Source of the DNA: Microbulbifer sp. MI-G
GTDB taxonomy: Bacteria; Pseudomonadota; Gammaproteobacteria; Pseudomonadales; Cellvibrionaceae
Reading direction: 5' to 3'
DNA: 64,000 bases
Assembly (NCBI RefSeq): GCF_030440425.1
Contig: NZ_CP098023.1
Coordinates: 3,346,501 to 3,410,500, forward strand
Part shown: one piece after another, positions 54,313-63,938 of the stretch
How the letters are laid out: each line of letters starts with the position of its first letter
How positions within the stretch are numbered: the stretch's first letter is position 1
Position numbers and translations under genes: made by a program
Notes under the pieces: generated by a model
Told to the model about the DNA's origin: nothing
Database searches by the model: none
What the model saw: the letters and a program-made list of their open reading frames with translations, nothing else

Positions 54313-54931
54313 TTCCCAACGCTCCAAAATCAACAACCACCCGCAGAGCAGGTGGTATGGTGAAAACCCCTTCAGTAGGTACTGTGGCAGCCCTGTCAAT
54401 CTCATCAGCTCCTGACCGAACTGATCACGTGTTTAATGCTCTTTAGAATACCGAACCACCTGCTTACGCAAGCCAAATGTACAAACATGGTGGCTTCCGG
54501 CCTAGAGACCCCCGCCAGTGAAGTTTGCTTGACTCACAATAGGCACAAGTACCCGAATCGCCAGTTCGCCTGTAGGGGACCCTACCCTACGGAACACACG
54601 TATCTTTGTACAGTGCATCAATATCACCTGGATAGGCGCCTGTAAGGCATATCCTTCGTCAGCACAACCCCTGATTGACCGCAAAGATTACAGAAGATGA
54701 CTCTGATTGCTCTGCATGATGTCCCAAAATCCCCTTGTCCTGATATTTCAGCATTCATACTGTGTGATCCCGGCAATGATGCTTGAGGTGAACGCGGCTT
54801 TACCAGTCTCTCTTATGACTTCCCAATAAATTCTGCCCGTACATGGGAGGCCATATTTCTGTTCTGCACAACTGAATGGTAAAGCCGTGTCAAGTCTCAC
54901 CGCCAGAAGCAGTGACTTATTGATGTCCTGA
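54313..54931. other. Intergenic region
   Basis: About 600 bases with no supported gene. A small hairpin, GTAGGG (54572–54577) and CCCTAC (54585–54590), is visible. The rest appears to be promoter sequence or debris. Confidence 0.4.
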
Positions 54932-55426
54932 TCATGGATTGGTATAAGAAGCCTGGGGGTTAGTGCTCACTTGACCAGACAATACACAGGATGCCCCAGA
55001 GGGAACACCTGGAAGTGCTGCGTTGTCGAAGGTCAGTATACCAGTGGATTGATCAAAAGTGCCGGTTAAATCGCCAGCGCAGTCACCGGTTGCACCATCA
55101 ACATAGATATTTTGTATGGTCACCGTCCCATCTGCATTCCCTTCCATGTTGTAGGGCAGGTTCTCAAATTGTGCACTAACGCCACAAAGATTAAAGGGGC
55201 CTCCTGAAACCTCTAAAGCACCAACAGAGGCATTCTCACCATCTAAGTCAACTGCACCCATGAGATTGCAAGTCAAACCCAATGCCCCTTTGGATACCTC
55301 TAGGCCATCAATACTGGCCATGGCAACGGCGCCATTGGGAAACCAGGTCTCCGCATGTACCTGGCCGGCAAAACCACTGACAATAACAAAGAGACATACT
55401 GCGGTGCATATTTTTTTTAAAATCAT
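54932..55426 (-). CDS. Exported hypothetical protein (PraB-like in layout)
   Basis: A 164-residue protein with a strong signal peptide (ICTAVCLFVIVSGFAGQVHA, cut before ETW) and no membrane segment after it. The mature part is Gly-, Ser- and Asp-rich with four Cys (GLTCNLMG, NLCGVSA, DCAGDL, ASCVLSG) that could form two disulfides, and alternating short beta strands. The layout recalls PraB-type exported proteins linked to hydrocarbon uptake in Pseudomonas, but I cannot show homology. It sits just upstream of a TonB receptor gene's end on the same strand, so a role at the cell surface in uptake of a hydrophobic compound is possible. Confidence 0.6.
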   Translation of the reverse strand: MILKKICTAVCLFVIVSGFAGQVHAETWFPNGAVAMASIDGLEVSKGALGLTCNLMGAVDLDGENASVGALEVSGGPFNLCGVSAQFENLPYNMEGNADGTVTIQNIYVDGATGDCAGDLTGTFDQSTGILTFDNAALPGVPSGASCVLSGQVSTNPQASYTNP

Positions 55427-55633
55427 AGTTTTTTTCCTTATTAGTTAAGTAAAATACTACGGCACAGCATCACACTCCCTGTTTAATAATGCACGAACAA
55501 AAGAGCGTAAATTCAGAATCCAAGCCCAAACTCGTGGGGTAACTCAAGCCAACCCTCCACGATTACAAAATAAGCCCATTGGTAATTAGACCGGACCATT
55601 ATAAGATACAGGTGCCGGCATAATGTACAAGCA

Positions 55634-58600
55634 TTAAAACTGATTACCAAAGGCCTTATATACACTTAAGCCTACAATCCTGGGATCCAAAGTAAACACA
55701 TTGGTACTGAGCCCTGTATCATCGGCGTTGGTGAAGGCATCGATAATGGGTGCATCGTCAAAAACATTTTTGACATATAGTTCTACCTGAAAGTCCCAGT
55801 TAGGCTGGGTGAGCGTTGCCGAGATATTCAGATTATCCCAGGCTTTCAAACGGTCGTATTCTGTGTTATAGACACGCGCATAACTCTCTCCCTGATAGTA
55901 GTAATCGGCGCGCAGCCTTAAGTCCCAGTCCTGTATCCCAATAATATGCTCTACACCAAAATTGAAGGTATAGTTGGGTGAATTGGGCAGTTCGTTGCCC
56001 CCCAGATTCACATCAAATCCCCGACCGCCATTGGGGGCGTCGGTAAGCGGTCTGTATACGTAGTCAATCAAAGCATCAAAAGGAATACCCACGTCTGTTT
56101 CAGGGTCAAAATCACCCCAACGCAATGTGCCAGGGCAAGCAGACCACAGCATAAAGTGACCAAAACTGGGGAAAAAAGCAGAATCGAGAATTGTATTTAC
56201 CAATTCAGTTGGTGCAATACAACTTGTACCGACTTGAAAATTGGGGCGTAGTAAGGTCCAATCCTCATTACCCTGGGTACGATTCAGAACGTCGACAGAT
56301 TTTTCGTTATCACCGATACGAGTTTTAAGGTAACCTAGGTTTGCATTAAAGCGGGTATTTGAGGTCGCCAGCCAAACAGCTTCTAATTCTAAACCAAAGG
56401 TCCGGGTATCGAAGTTTTCATTCAGGGTACTGCGTTCCACGATCTTAGAAACCTGATAGTCTTTATAATCGTAAAAAAACGCAGTAGTATTGAATGTCAT
56501 ATTGCCACCTAGCAAGGTATTCTTGCTACCGAATTCCATAGCATTTACAAATTCCGGTTCAAAAGTATCCGCCAAATCAGGAACTTGCACCACGGAGGGA
56601 TCAACACCCAATTCCGGGGGATTTGTGCCCCCTGCTTTATAACCACGTGCATAGGAAACATAAAACATCGTCTCATCGGTAAAAGCGTTCCGCGCTTGCC
56701 AGTCCAGAACTATGCGGCCAGTAAACTCATTCCATTTCTGTACGACATCCGGTAGGGGATCGAAGCCACGACGAATACTGCCACCTGTCGCCTCTCCAGT
56801 TTCCAGTTCACCTTCCGAATTTATACTCGCTCCTAACAATATCTGAGGAGGTATAGGCGTGGTTATCTTGTGATCCCTTGTATAACGCAGTCCCGTGGTG
56901 AGCTTTACATCGTCGGAAAGGTCCCAATAGAGTTCCCCAAAGGCAGCAGAGGAACGAGTCTCAACCGGGTTCGGGCCGTAGAAATAATTGTGCCCTTCCC
57001 CATCTACATTTTCAATACTGTTTAAATCAGAATAGAAACACTCATTCTTATTTTCGTCATTACACGGTGTATACAGGGATTCAAAGATAACTTCAGCCAG
57101 TAGACTATAGGTATTATTAAATAGAAAGTAGCCCTCCAAAGATTCAAAATCCAGGTAGTTAATACCTGCGGAAAAATTGATAGGACCATCGAAAGCAGAC
57201 TGCAGGCGCAGCTCGTGAGCCCACTGGGTACTATCCGATTCGTACACTTCAACTGCCGTCAACCCGGTGGTGGCACCGAGCTGGGGGTCCATAAAGACAC
57301 CACCCGGTGTTAATCCTTGCGTGTCTTTTAGAGGTTCGCCCCTCTCATCAAACAACCCAGAGGTATCGTTAAAAATGGCATTGGACTGAAATCGGCTATA
57401 ATCTTGAAAACTATAATAATCGTCTTTAATATAAGTAGACTGCGCAAAGAAAGTCAAACTGTCTGTCAGAGCCACTTCAAAATTCAGTTGTACCACATCG
57501 TTTTCAGCGTTAAACATCGGGTCATAATTGGTGGCAATTTTACGCAGATCCCGTGACTGGTTAATATCCTTATAGGGATTATCTGGTTTAAAAACAAGAA
57601 CTGGATTACCGTCCGCATCGTATCCTGCGGGATAAGCTTGAAACCATGCCTGAAGGTAAGCAAAATTGGCAAGGGTGAATCCATTGGGCGCACCATAGGA
57701 TTTCTCATCATATAAAGAAATCGGCTTACAGCCTTGGGTAAAATGTAACGCATAATCCTCAGAGATCTCTCTATCATCGATCTGGCCAGGCCCTGGGTCC
57801 GGTGTACAAAGCTGTTTACCGGTACGGGAACGCTGGTCATCCTCTTCAAAGTGTTGCCAAATCAAGTTTGCATTGAATTTTGCACTGGGTGACCAGTCAA
57901 GCATCAGGCGTGTGGAATAGAGGTCACGGTTGTTGACATCGTTATTGGTAGCGGTGTTGTAGTCATAGCCATCCCGTTTAGTCATGGCCCCAGATACCCG
58001 CGCCGCCAAGGTATCACTCAAAGGTAAATTCAACATGCCGCTCATTCGTCTGGTATTGTAGCTTCCAACCTCTGACTTAATATCAGCTTCGAATTCCTGT
58101 GTGGGCAAACGTGGCAACATATTCACCACACCGCCTGTGGCGTTTCTACCATATAACGTGCCCTGTGGGCCACGCAATACCTCCACCCGCTCCACATCGA
58201 AATACTCTTGCTCGTGCAGGCGATCACGCAGCAGAGGTGTATTGTTAAAGCTCACCGCAACCCCCGGATCAGAGCTGGCGGACAGGGCTTTAGAGCCTAT
58301 ACCACGGATGGAAAGGTTGTACCTGTTAAAGTTGCCTTTGGAGAAGGTGACATTAGGTGCCGCTCGTAATAATTCGTCACCACGTTCAATTTTCAAGTCT
58401 CTTAGCGCTTCCTCGGAAATAGCGGTAACTGCAATAGGAACATTTTGAATGTTTTCTTCTATTCTCTGCGAAGTGACGATTACCTCTTCCATGTGCAGTT
58501 GTTCACTGCTTACTTTTTCATTACTCTGCGCATTGACCGCGGTAGTGCTCAATACAAGGTAACAACCGGTTAGGCCATACCAGATAAGTGTAATAGGCTT

Positions 58601-58663
58601 ACTTATCCCCATCTCACAAATTGCTTGAATAATCAGTTTTTTTGGATTGTGTAAGTTTCGCAT
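55634..58663 (-). CDS. TonB-dependent outer-membrane receptor (1009 residues)
   Basis: A large receptor with a long N-terminal signal (IWYGLTGCYLVLSTTAVNAQ), TonB box-like MEEVIVTSQRIEENIQNVPI, and plug motifs LRAAPNVTFSKGNFNRYNLS, VERVEVLRGPQGTLYGRNAT and GGVVNMLPRLP. The barrel ends in VGLSVYKAFGNQF with the terminal Phe. Ribosome site AAGGATAAG lies before ATG 58663. It differs from the 45.4-kb receptor in length and sequence, so the island has two import routes or two substrates. It faces the exported 164-residue protein gene downstream on the same strand. Confidence 0.93.
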   Translation of the reverse strand: MRNLHNPKKLIIQAICEMGISKPITLIWYGLTGCYLVLSTTAVNAQSNEKVSSEQLHMEEVIVTSQRIEENIQNVPIAVTAISEEALRDLKIERGDELLRAAPNVTFSKGNFNRYNLSIRGIGSKALSASSDPGVAVSFNNTPLLRDRLHEQEYFDVERVEVLRGPQGTLYGRNATGGVVNMLPRLPTQEFEADIKSEVGSYNTRRMSGMLNLPLSDTLAARVSGAMTKRDGYDYNTATNNDVNNRDLYSTRLMLDWSPSAKFNANLIWQHFEEDDQRSRTGKQLCTPDPGPGQIDDREISEDYALHFTQGCKPISLYDEKSYGAPNGFTLANFAYLQAWFQAYPAGYDADGNPVLVFKPDNPYKDINQSRDLRKIATNYDPMFNAENDVVQLNFEVALTDSLTFFAQSTYIKDDYYSFQDYSRFQSNAIFNDTSGLFDERGEPLKDTQGLTPGGVFMDPQLGATTGLTAVEVYESDSTQWAHELRLQSAFDGPINFSAGINYLDFESLEGYFLFNNTYSLLAEVIFESLYTPCNDENKNECFYSDLNSIENVDGEGHNYFYGPNPVETRSSAAFGELYWDLSDDVKLTTGLRYTRDHKITTPIPPQILLGASINSEGELETGEATGGSIRRGFDPLPDVVQKWNEFTGRIVLDWQARNAFTDETMFYVSYARGYKAGGTNPPELGVDPSVVQVPDLADTFEPEFVNAMEFGSKNTLLGGNMTFNTTAFFYDYKDYQVSKIVERSTLNENFDTRTFGLELEAVWLATSNTRFNANLGYLKTRIGDNEKSVDVLNRTQGNEDWTLLRPNFQVGTSCIAPTELVNTILDSAFFPSFGHFMLWSACPGTLRWGDFDPETDVGIPFDALIDYVYRPLTDAPNGGRGFDVNLGGNELPNSPNYTFNFGVEHIIGIQDWDLRLRADYYYQGESYARVYNTEYDRLKAWDNLNISATLTQPNWDFQVELYVKNVFDDAPIIDAFTNADDTGLSTNVFTLDPRIVGLSVYKAFGNQF

Positions 58664-59121
58664 CGTGACTTATCCTTATCATTATATATGTTGTCATTAG
58701 TTTTTATTCCCAGTCAGGATCCAGAGAGGTCCTCCCTCTGATAAGACACCATATCTGGGAACAAAAATTCACTCAATTACCGTTCCATGGCAATTCCGTA
58801 CTGAGATTGTTATTCTTTTTCTTTGAAATATTGGCATTTTCCTCATTCTTTTATCGCAATCCTCCCCAAATAGGAGGCATTCAGAATTTACTGCCATGCA
58901 TTGATATAGTATTGAATTCAAGACAAACTATTGAAACTGTAAAAAATACTTGGTGTTGTAATAATCTGATTTTTCTAAAGAAAACTCCAATCATGGGGAA
59001 CAACGACGGATAGAGTACTCCTTTTAGTGGATACACCATTAAGAACATACCGATGGAAATCGGTGTGCCCATAATATTTATCCATAGCTGCCCCCACCAC
59101 TCTCTTTATTGAGTAAAGTTA
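58664..59121. other. AT-rich intergenic region
   Basis: Contains the promoter region of the 1009-residue receptor gene near 58.7 kb. No gene is supported; the right side runs into the IS remnant. Confidence 0.45.
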
Positions 59122-59864
59122 CTAATCTTTCAAGTGGATAAAATTGTGAATTTGAAGATAGGTATACTGTTTGAGAAAACACCTATTCTCATGAGTATTA
59201 TCTGCGCTACCAATATCATCAGCGCCTGGACACGATACTTTGAGCTTTTCAATATCCAGTTCAAACTGATCAAAAAAACTGGCTTTGCCACATCCAGGGG
59301 TTGACGCCATGTAACTGGTATGCAATCAATATCTGGGGACATGGACCAAGCCGAATGTGCTGTATATTGCCTTTCACCATCCACCAATGCAGGGTGGCAT
59401 GCAGGTTTTACTGGAACTGACAGAGATTGACGATACAGACACATCCAGTCTGGGAAACTTATACTCAGTATCCCATAGGATTTGACAGGGGAATCATTAA
59501 CTGGCAAGCCCTTTCTGTATGAGCAGGCCAGCTTTCGGTTATGATTGAGTTCCATGCCTTGCTCAATAATTGGTGCGACCAGGTTGCTATATTTCCCAGC
59601 CAGCATTCTTGTCTTTTTTGGCATTGCCGAACGCATATTTATGCCATCAGCATCAAACGGTATGCATGTAGAGCCTGGACCCTCATAAGGGTCTCTATGC
59701 AAAACTCTCGTAAAACCGTCCGTACTGGCAATCAGTTTGCCTTTCAGGGCAGGCTCCTCAATCTGGTTGGCTATGGAGTGCCTGGTACAAGGAATTTGGG
59801 CTGTGGTCATTGCAGTATCAGACAGTTGTTGACTGTTTTATTGTATTAATCTGAGAGAACGCCC
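59122..59864 (-). mobile_element. Truncated, frameshifted ISKra4-type element (inverted)
   Basis: Read on the minus strand, the fragment starts at an end GGGCGTTCTCTCAGATTAAT (59864 downward). An ATG at 59810 then gives MTTAQIPC, matching MNTAQLSC of the intact transposase. Later blocks match too: [11 protein letters not shown] with [11 protein letters not shown], and in another frame KASFFDQFELDIEKLKVSCP with [20 protein letters not shown] and FLKQYTYLQIHNFIHL with [16 protein letters not shown]. About 55 residues are deleted internally and the C-terminal third, including the last catalytic Glu region, is missing. Inactive. Confidence 0.85.
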
Positions 59865-59927
59865 TAAAACCTGAAGGGATCTAAGTTTTTATCTGTGGGT
59901 CTGGCCTTTCTTTTGTGACTGTCCGCC

Positions 59928-59957
59928 GTTTTATTTTGTATTAATTTAGAGGTATTG
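59928..59957 (-). mobile_element. Second IS left-end fragment
   Basis: The minus-strand sequence TACCTCTAAATTAATACAAA followed by ATAAAAC repeats the end seen at 45.2 and 59.86 kb (TCTC, TTAATACAATAAA). It lies in the same orientation as the larger remnant, ~65 bases outside its end. This suggests an older insertion or a nested event. Confidence 0.45.
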
Positions 59958-59969
59958 ATACGATCATAT

Positions 59970-60085
59970 AACATTTTAGCAAAAAAAGTGATATCAATCG
60001 TAAAATAGTTGCAAAAAATATACGAAAAGTGATATGGTTGTCAAAAGACGTATAAAACAACAAATAGGGATATCAGGAACAGAGT
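59970..60085 (+). promoter_or_regulatory. AT-rich leader with direct repeats before the double CoA-transferase gene
   Basis: Two copies of AAAAGTGATAT (within 59984–59994 and 60025–60035), about 41 bases apart, are followed by similar CGTAAAA and CGTATAAAAC words. The spacing is about four helical turns, so the repeats could be sites for one regulator. The ribosome site AGGAACAG precedes ATG 60086. A promoter role is inferred. Confidence 0.4.
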
Positions 60086-62566
60086 ATGGCTGGAGTACTC
60101 GATAAAATTAAAATTCTTGACTTATCGCGGGGCATTGCTGGCCCGATGGCCACAATGGTTTTATCGGAAAGTGGCGCGGAGGTGATCAAAATCGAAGGGC
60201 CTGCGGGCGATCCCAATCGAGATACACAGCTCGGATACCATGTTTGGCAAAGAGGTAAGCGCTGCGCCTGTTATGACTTGAAAGATTCTGCTGAACTTGA
60301 TCTGTTTTACCAATTGGTTAGGAGTGCAGATATCCTGGTCGAAAGTTATTCACCCGGTGTCGCCAAAAAATTGGGGGTTGATTTTGAAAGCCTGCAACGG
60401 ATCAACCCAGCATTGATTGTCTGTTCTATCACTGGCTACGGACGAGATACCCCTTATTCGGATCGCCCAGCCGTGGATGCGCTGGTTTCCGCCAAGCTTG
60501 GTCTGCACTATGAACAACGTGGCCGCGTTGGTGCACAGTACCATGTGAAAGGGGGTGAAGTACCCTTCGCCGATATTCATTTCACACCAGATAGCGTAGT
60601 TGGCCCTCGTCATGAGGACCGCGATGGTCCCCTTTTTACAGGTACCTATTGGCCTAGTCTGGGCGCTGCTTACGCTGCTATGACCAGCATTAATGCAGCC
60701 CTGCTGGTGCGCCAGAAAACGGGCCTTGGCCAGTGGGTTGAAACCAGTTTGATGCAGGGGGCACTGACCGCTGGAACACTTGCCTACAGCTATGGAGAAT
60801 TCCCTCATGCACCGCATTTTTCAACCTGGATCAATGACAGCCGCTCACCACGGGGCAATTTTGAATGTGCCGATGGTCGCTGGATAATCAACTGGGTGCC
60901 AAACCCAAGGTTTGTGCTTGGTGCTTCCCGTGGTAACACATTGAACCCAGCACCGGATATGTCATCGCGCGACGATCCGGATCGTATCATGCCGGCAATG
61001 GACGATATGCTGGTACTTGACCACTACTATCCGCAGTTGACTGAGGCGTTTAAGAAATTTACAGCCGACGAGTGGGTGGCGGCCGGTGAGGTAGCGGGAC
61101 AATGTATCCAGAAAATTCGCACTCCTGAAGAAGCTTTAAGTGATGAGTTGTTTTTACAGGATGGCTGTGTCGCCAAAGTTGACGATCCTAAATATGGTAC
61201 TACACATCAGGTTGGCAGCCTTTATTCCCTGGAAAATCATAAAGCGCATGTAAAGCAGGGCTATGCAGTTTCTGGTGAGCATACTGATGAAGTAAGGCAA
61301 GAGTCTGCAGGACATATACGCACAAGTGACCAGTTTGGTAGTGCATTATTAAAGCAGCCACTTGAAGGTGTTACCGTGATTGATTTGGGACTTGCGATTG
61401 CAGGTCCATTCGGAGCGCAGTTATTATCTGATCTAGGCGCGCGCGTTATCAAAGTGAATGCAACATACGATTGGTATTGGCATTCCAATGCAATCGCAAT
61501 GTCAGCTAACCGTGGCAAAGACAGTATCGCCATCAATATGCGAGATCCACAGGGTGTGGAGATCATCAAACAGTTAATTTCCAAAGCCGATGTTGTTATT
61601 CACAATATGCGCTATAAAGCGGTTGAAAGCAAAGGTTTGGATTACGCCTCCTTGCGAGAAAGTCATCCCGAGTTAATCTATTGCCACACCAGAGGGTTTG
61701 AAAAAAGCCGCAGAGAAAAACTGCCGGGTAACGATCAAACTGGTTCAGCATTAGCTGGAGTGCAATGGGAAGATGGTGCCTGTGGTGACGGTGGGCGTCC
61801 CTATTGGAGCCTAACGACACTAGGCGATACGGGCAACGGTTATCTGGCGGCCAATGCAATTATTCAAGCCTTGCTGGAGAGGGAGAAAACCGGTAGAGGG
61901 CAATTTGTGGATACATCCATTGTTAATGCCCACCTCTTTAATACTTCTCATATCCTGGCCAAAGAAGATGGCGGTGCTGTGCAGCGGCCCCATATGTCAC
62001 GAGATGCGTTGGGTTTCAGTGCGGGATACCGTTTATACAAAACTCTGGATGATTACATTTGCATAGCACTCAGTGAAAATCAACATTGGGATAAATTATT
62101 CGAGCTGCTTAGAACGCCTGAGTTGAGATACGATGAGCGTTTCAATAGTGCCTCAGCGCGCAGTGACAATGATCACGCACTGACAGAATTGCTAATGGAG
62201 CATTTTCAGGCCCACAGTGCTGCTGAGTGGTTTAATCGGCTTGACGGTGTAGGGATTCCCTGCGAGGTGGCCAATAGCAAATTTAGCCGTGATATGTGGC
62301 AAAGTGATTCCTTTTTACTGGATCGCAACTGGCTGTCCTCTTTTCCACACCCGGTAGTTGGTACAATCGGCCAAGTCGGTGTACCCTATGATTTTTCTGC
62401 AACACCTGCATTGGCGAAAAGCGGACCGTTGATCGTCGGCAAACAAACCCGAGCAATCCTCAGTGAATTAGGTTATGACGAAGCCAGGCAGGCAAAGCTG
62501 TTTGAGCAACAAATAGTCGCAGATGAGTCCTCTTATAGGTATCCATTGGAAACCCCAACGAGCTGA
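60086..62566 (+). CDS. Double-domain CaiB/BaiF CoA-transferase (826 residues)
   Basis: Two class III CoA-transferase domains in one chain. Domain 1 (to ~400) starts IKILDLSRGIAGPMATMVLS with EVIKIEGPAGDPNRD and ADILVESYSPGVAKKLG. Domain 2 (from ~435) starts VTVIDLGLAIAGPFGAQLLS with ADVVIHNMRYKAVESKG. Both have the TGxGQ-VxTS block. The catalytic Asp is present in domain 2 (Asp581 in TLGDTGNGY), but the aligned place in domain 1 seems to be Ser191 (TYWPSLGAA). So one half may be structural, replacing the interlocked homodimer of normal CaiB proteins. It should load CoA onto, or transfer it from, a carboxylate substrate. It is bracketed by related IS sequences. Confidence 0.9.
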   Translation: MAGVLDKIKILDLSRGIAGPMATMVLSESGAEVIKIEGPAGDPNRDTQLGYHVWQRGKRCACYDLKDSAELDLFYQLVRSADILVESYSPGVAKKLGVDFESLQRINPALIVCSITGYGRDTPYSDRPAVDALVSAKLGLHYEQRGRVGAQYHVKGGEVPFADIHFTPDSVVGPRHEDRDGPLFTGTYWPSLGAAYAAMTSINAALLVRQKTGLGQWVETSLMQGALTAGTLAYSYGEFPHAPHFSTWINDSRSPRGNFECADGRWIINWVPNPRFVLGASRGNTLNPAPDMSSRDDPDRIMPAMDDMLVLDHYYPQLTEAFKKFTADEWVAAGEVAGQCIQKIRTPEEALSDELFLQDGCVAKVDDPKYGTTHQVGSLYSLENHKAHVKQGYAVSGEHTDEVRQESAGHIRTSDQFGSALLKQPLEGVTVIDLGLAIAGPFGAQLLSDLGARVIKVNATYDWYWHSNAIAMSANRGKDSIAINMRDPQGVEIIKQLISKADVVIHNMRYKAVESKGLDYASLRESHPELIYCHTRGFEKSRREKLPGNDQTGSALAGVQWEDGACGDGGRPYWSLTTLGDTGNGYLAANAIIQALLEREKTGRGQFVDTSIVNAHLFNTSHILAKEDGGAVQRPHMSRDALGFSAGYRLYKTLDDYICIALSENQHWDKLFELLRTPELRYDERFNSASARSDNDHALTELLMEHFQAHSAAEWFNRLDGVGIPCEVANSKFSRDMWQSDSFLLDRNWLSSFPHPVVGTIGQVGVPYDFSATPALAKSGPLIVGKQTRAILSELGYDEARQAKLFEQQIVADESSYRYPLETPTS

Positions 62567-62569
62567 TTT

Positions 62570-63938
62570 TTTTTATATCAAAGTATAATAAAGTAGGTGC
62601 CTTCTAAGAAAAAAACAGCCACCAATTATGAATACAGCCCAACTTTCTTGTAAAGGCCATACCATAACCATTCAGATAGAAGTATCTATCCAGAAAGGCA
62701 ATCTGCTTGCCAGTGAAGACAGTCTTCAAAAAGCACTTAATGAGGCGGGCAGACTGGGCACAGCGGAGATTCTGGCACATTATGAGAAACCAGGCCATGA
62801 GCCAATCATTGTCAATGGGCGTAAGCTTACCTACAAGCACCAGGTAACTAAACGCTATGAAACGCCCTATGGGCCTGTCTCATTAGACAGAAAAGTTTAT
62901 CAAGGGAGTGGCGGCGGCCCTACCTTCTCACCGCTTGATTTTAACGGCGGAATAATAGGTGCAGCAACACCGAAGCTGGCCAAAATGGTTGCCTGGAAAT
63001 ATAGCAAAATGGCTGCCCCAGTTGTTGAAGAAGACCTTGAACTCAACCATAACCGCAAGCTGGCACGCTCTTACATCAAACGATTGTCCGATGAGGTTGG
63101 TTCACTCGCCAAAACCTATAGGGACGCTGAGTATGAACTACCAAAATTGAATGCACCTGTATCGTCAATCTCAATCAGCTTAGATGGTACTTGCTTGTTA
63201 CCATGCGATGATGGATGGCGTGAAGCAACTTGCGGCACAATCAGTCTGTATGATAAACCCGGAAATCGCCTACATATTATATACACGGCGTCAAGCCCTG
63301 ACAATGACAAAGCCACCTTTCTAAAACAGCTTAAAAAAGAAATTGAAAACGTCAAGGTACAATATCCTGGAGTTAATTATATTGGTGTTACAGATAGTGC
63401 CCACGATAATCTGGTGTTTCTAAAAAGACATACTCCTTTTCAGATTCTCGATTTCTGCCATTTAACCGAACATGTATCAAATGCTTCCCAAGTCTTGTTT
63501 CCCAAGAATGAAACACAGCGGAGGATATGGATGGAAGACTGGCTGCACCGATTGAAACATAAGAAAGGCGCAGCCCGTAGACTGTTAAGTTATTTAGTAT
63601 CAGCTGATCTACCGAGTAAAACAGCATCGCTTACTGAAAAGCATTCTCAGACAATCAATTTTCTGAAAAGCAACCATATGCTTATGCGATACCCTCAGGC
63701 TGTTAAAAACGGCTGGCCAATAGCTTCAGGAGTGACAGAAGCTGCCTGTAACACTTTGATAAAACGGCGATTATGTAATTCCGGTATGCGATGGAAGTAC
63801 GACAGCGCCTGTGCTGTACTAAGAGTAAGGACACTTACCCAAACAAAAGGACGATGGGAGCAGCTATGGAGAAATATTATGGGTTCAGTGATTCCCATTG
63901 GAATACCTTGAAATCAATGTTCAGCAAAATGGACGCCC
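62570..63938 (+). mobile_element. ISKra4-type insertion sequence, approximate limits
   Basis: The element contains the transposase gene at 62628–63911. The right end is placed where the plus strand reads CAGCAAAATGGACGCCC (ends 63938), because its complement GGGCGTCC resembles the left end GGGCGTTC of the 59.86-kb copy. The left end cannot be fixed: it falls just after, or overlaps, the CoA-transferase stop codon (62564–62566). No target-site duplication could be identified. Confidence 0.55.
62628..63911 (+). CDS. ISKra4-family transposase
   Basis: A 427-residue, apparently intact transposase. Catalytic candidates are Asp186 (ISLDGTCLL), Asp256 ([11 protein letters not shown]) and Glu371 ([20 protein letters not shown]), followed by GMRWKYDSA and GRWEQLW, the usual ISKra4 ending. 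Relatives in this window: a truncated inverted copy at 59.1–59.9 kb and a short fragment at 45.2–45.4 kb. Differences between the copies show several separate insertions. It is likely the most recently active element here. Confidence 0.92.
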   Translation: MNTAQLSCKGHTITIQIEVSIQKGNLLASEDSLQKALNEAGRLGTAEILAHYEKPGHEPIIVNGRKLTYKHQVTKRYETPYGPVSLDRKVYQGSGGGPTFSPLDFNGGIIGAATPKLAKMVAWKYSKMAAPVVEEDLELNHNRKLARSYIKRLSDEVGSLAKTYRDAEYELPKLNAPVSSISISLDGTCLLPCDDGWREATCGTISLYDKPGNRLHIIYTASSPDNDKATFLKQLKKEIENVKVQYPGVNYIGVTDSAHDNLVFLKRHTPFQILDFCHLTEHVSNASQVLFPKNETQRRIWMEDWLHRLKHKKGAARRLLSYLVSADLPSKTASLTEKHSQTINFLKSNHMLMRYPQAVKNGWPIASGVTEAACNTLIKRRLCNSGMRWKYDSACAVLRVRTLTQTKGRWEQLWRNIMGSVIPIGIP

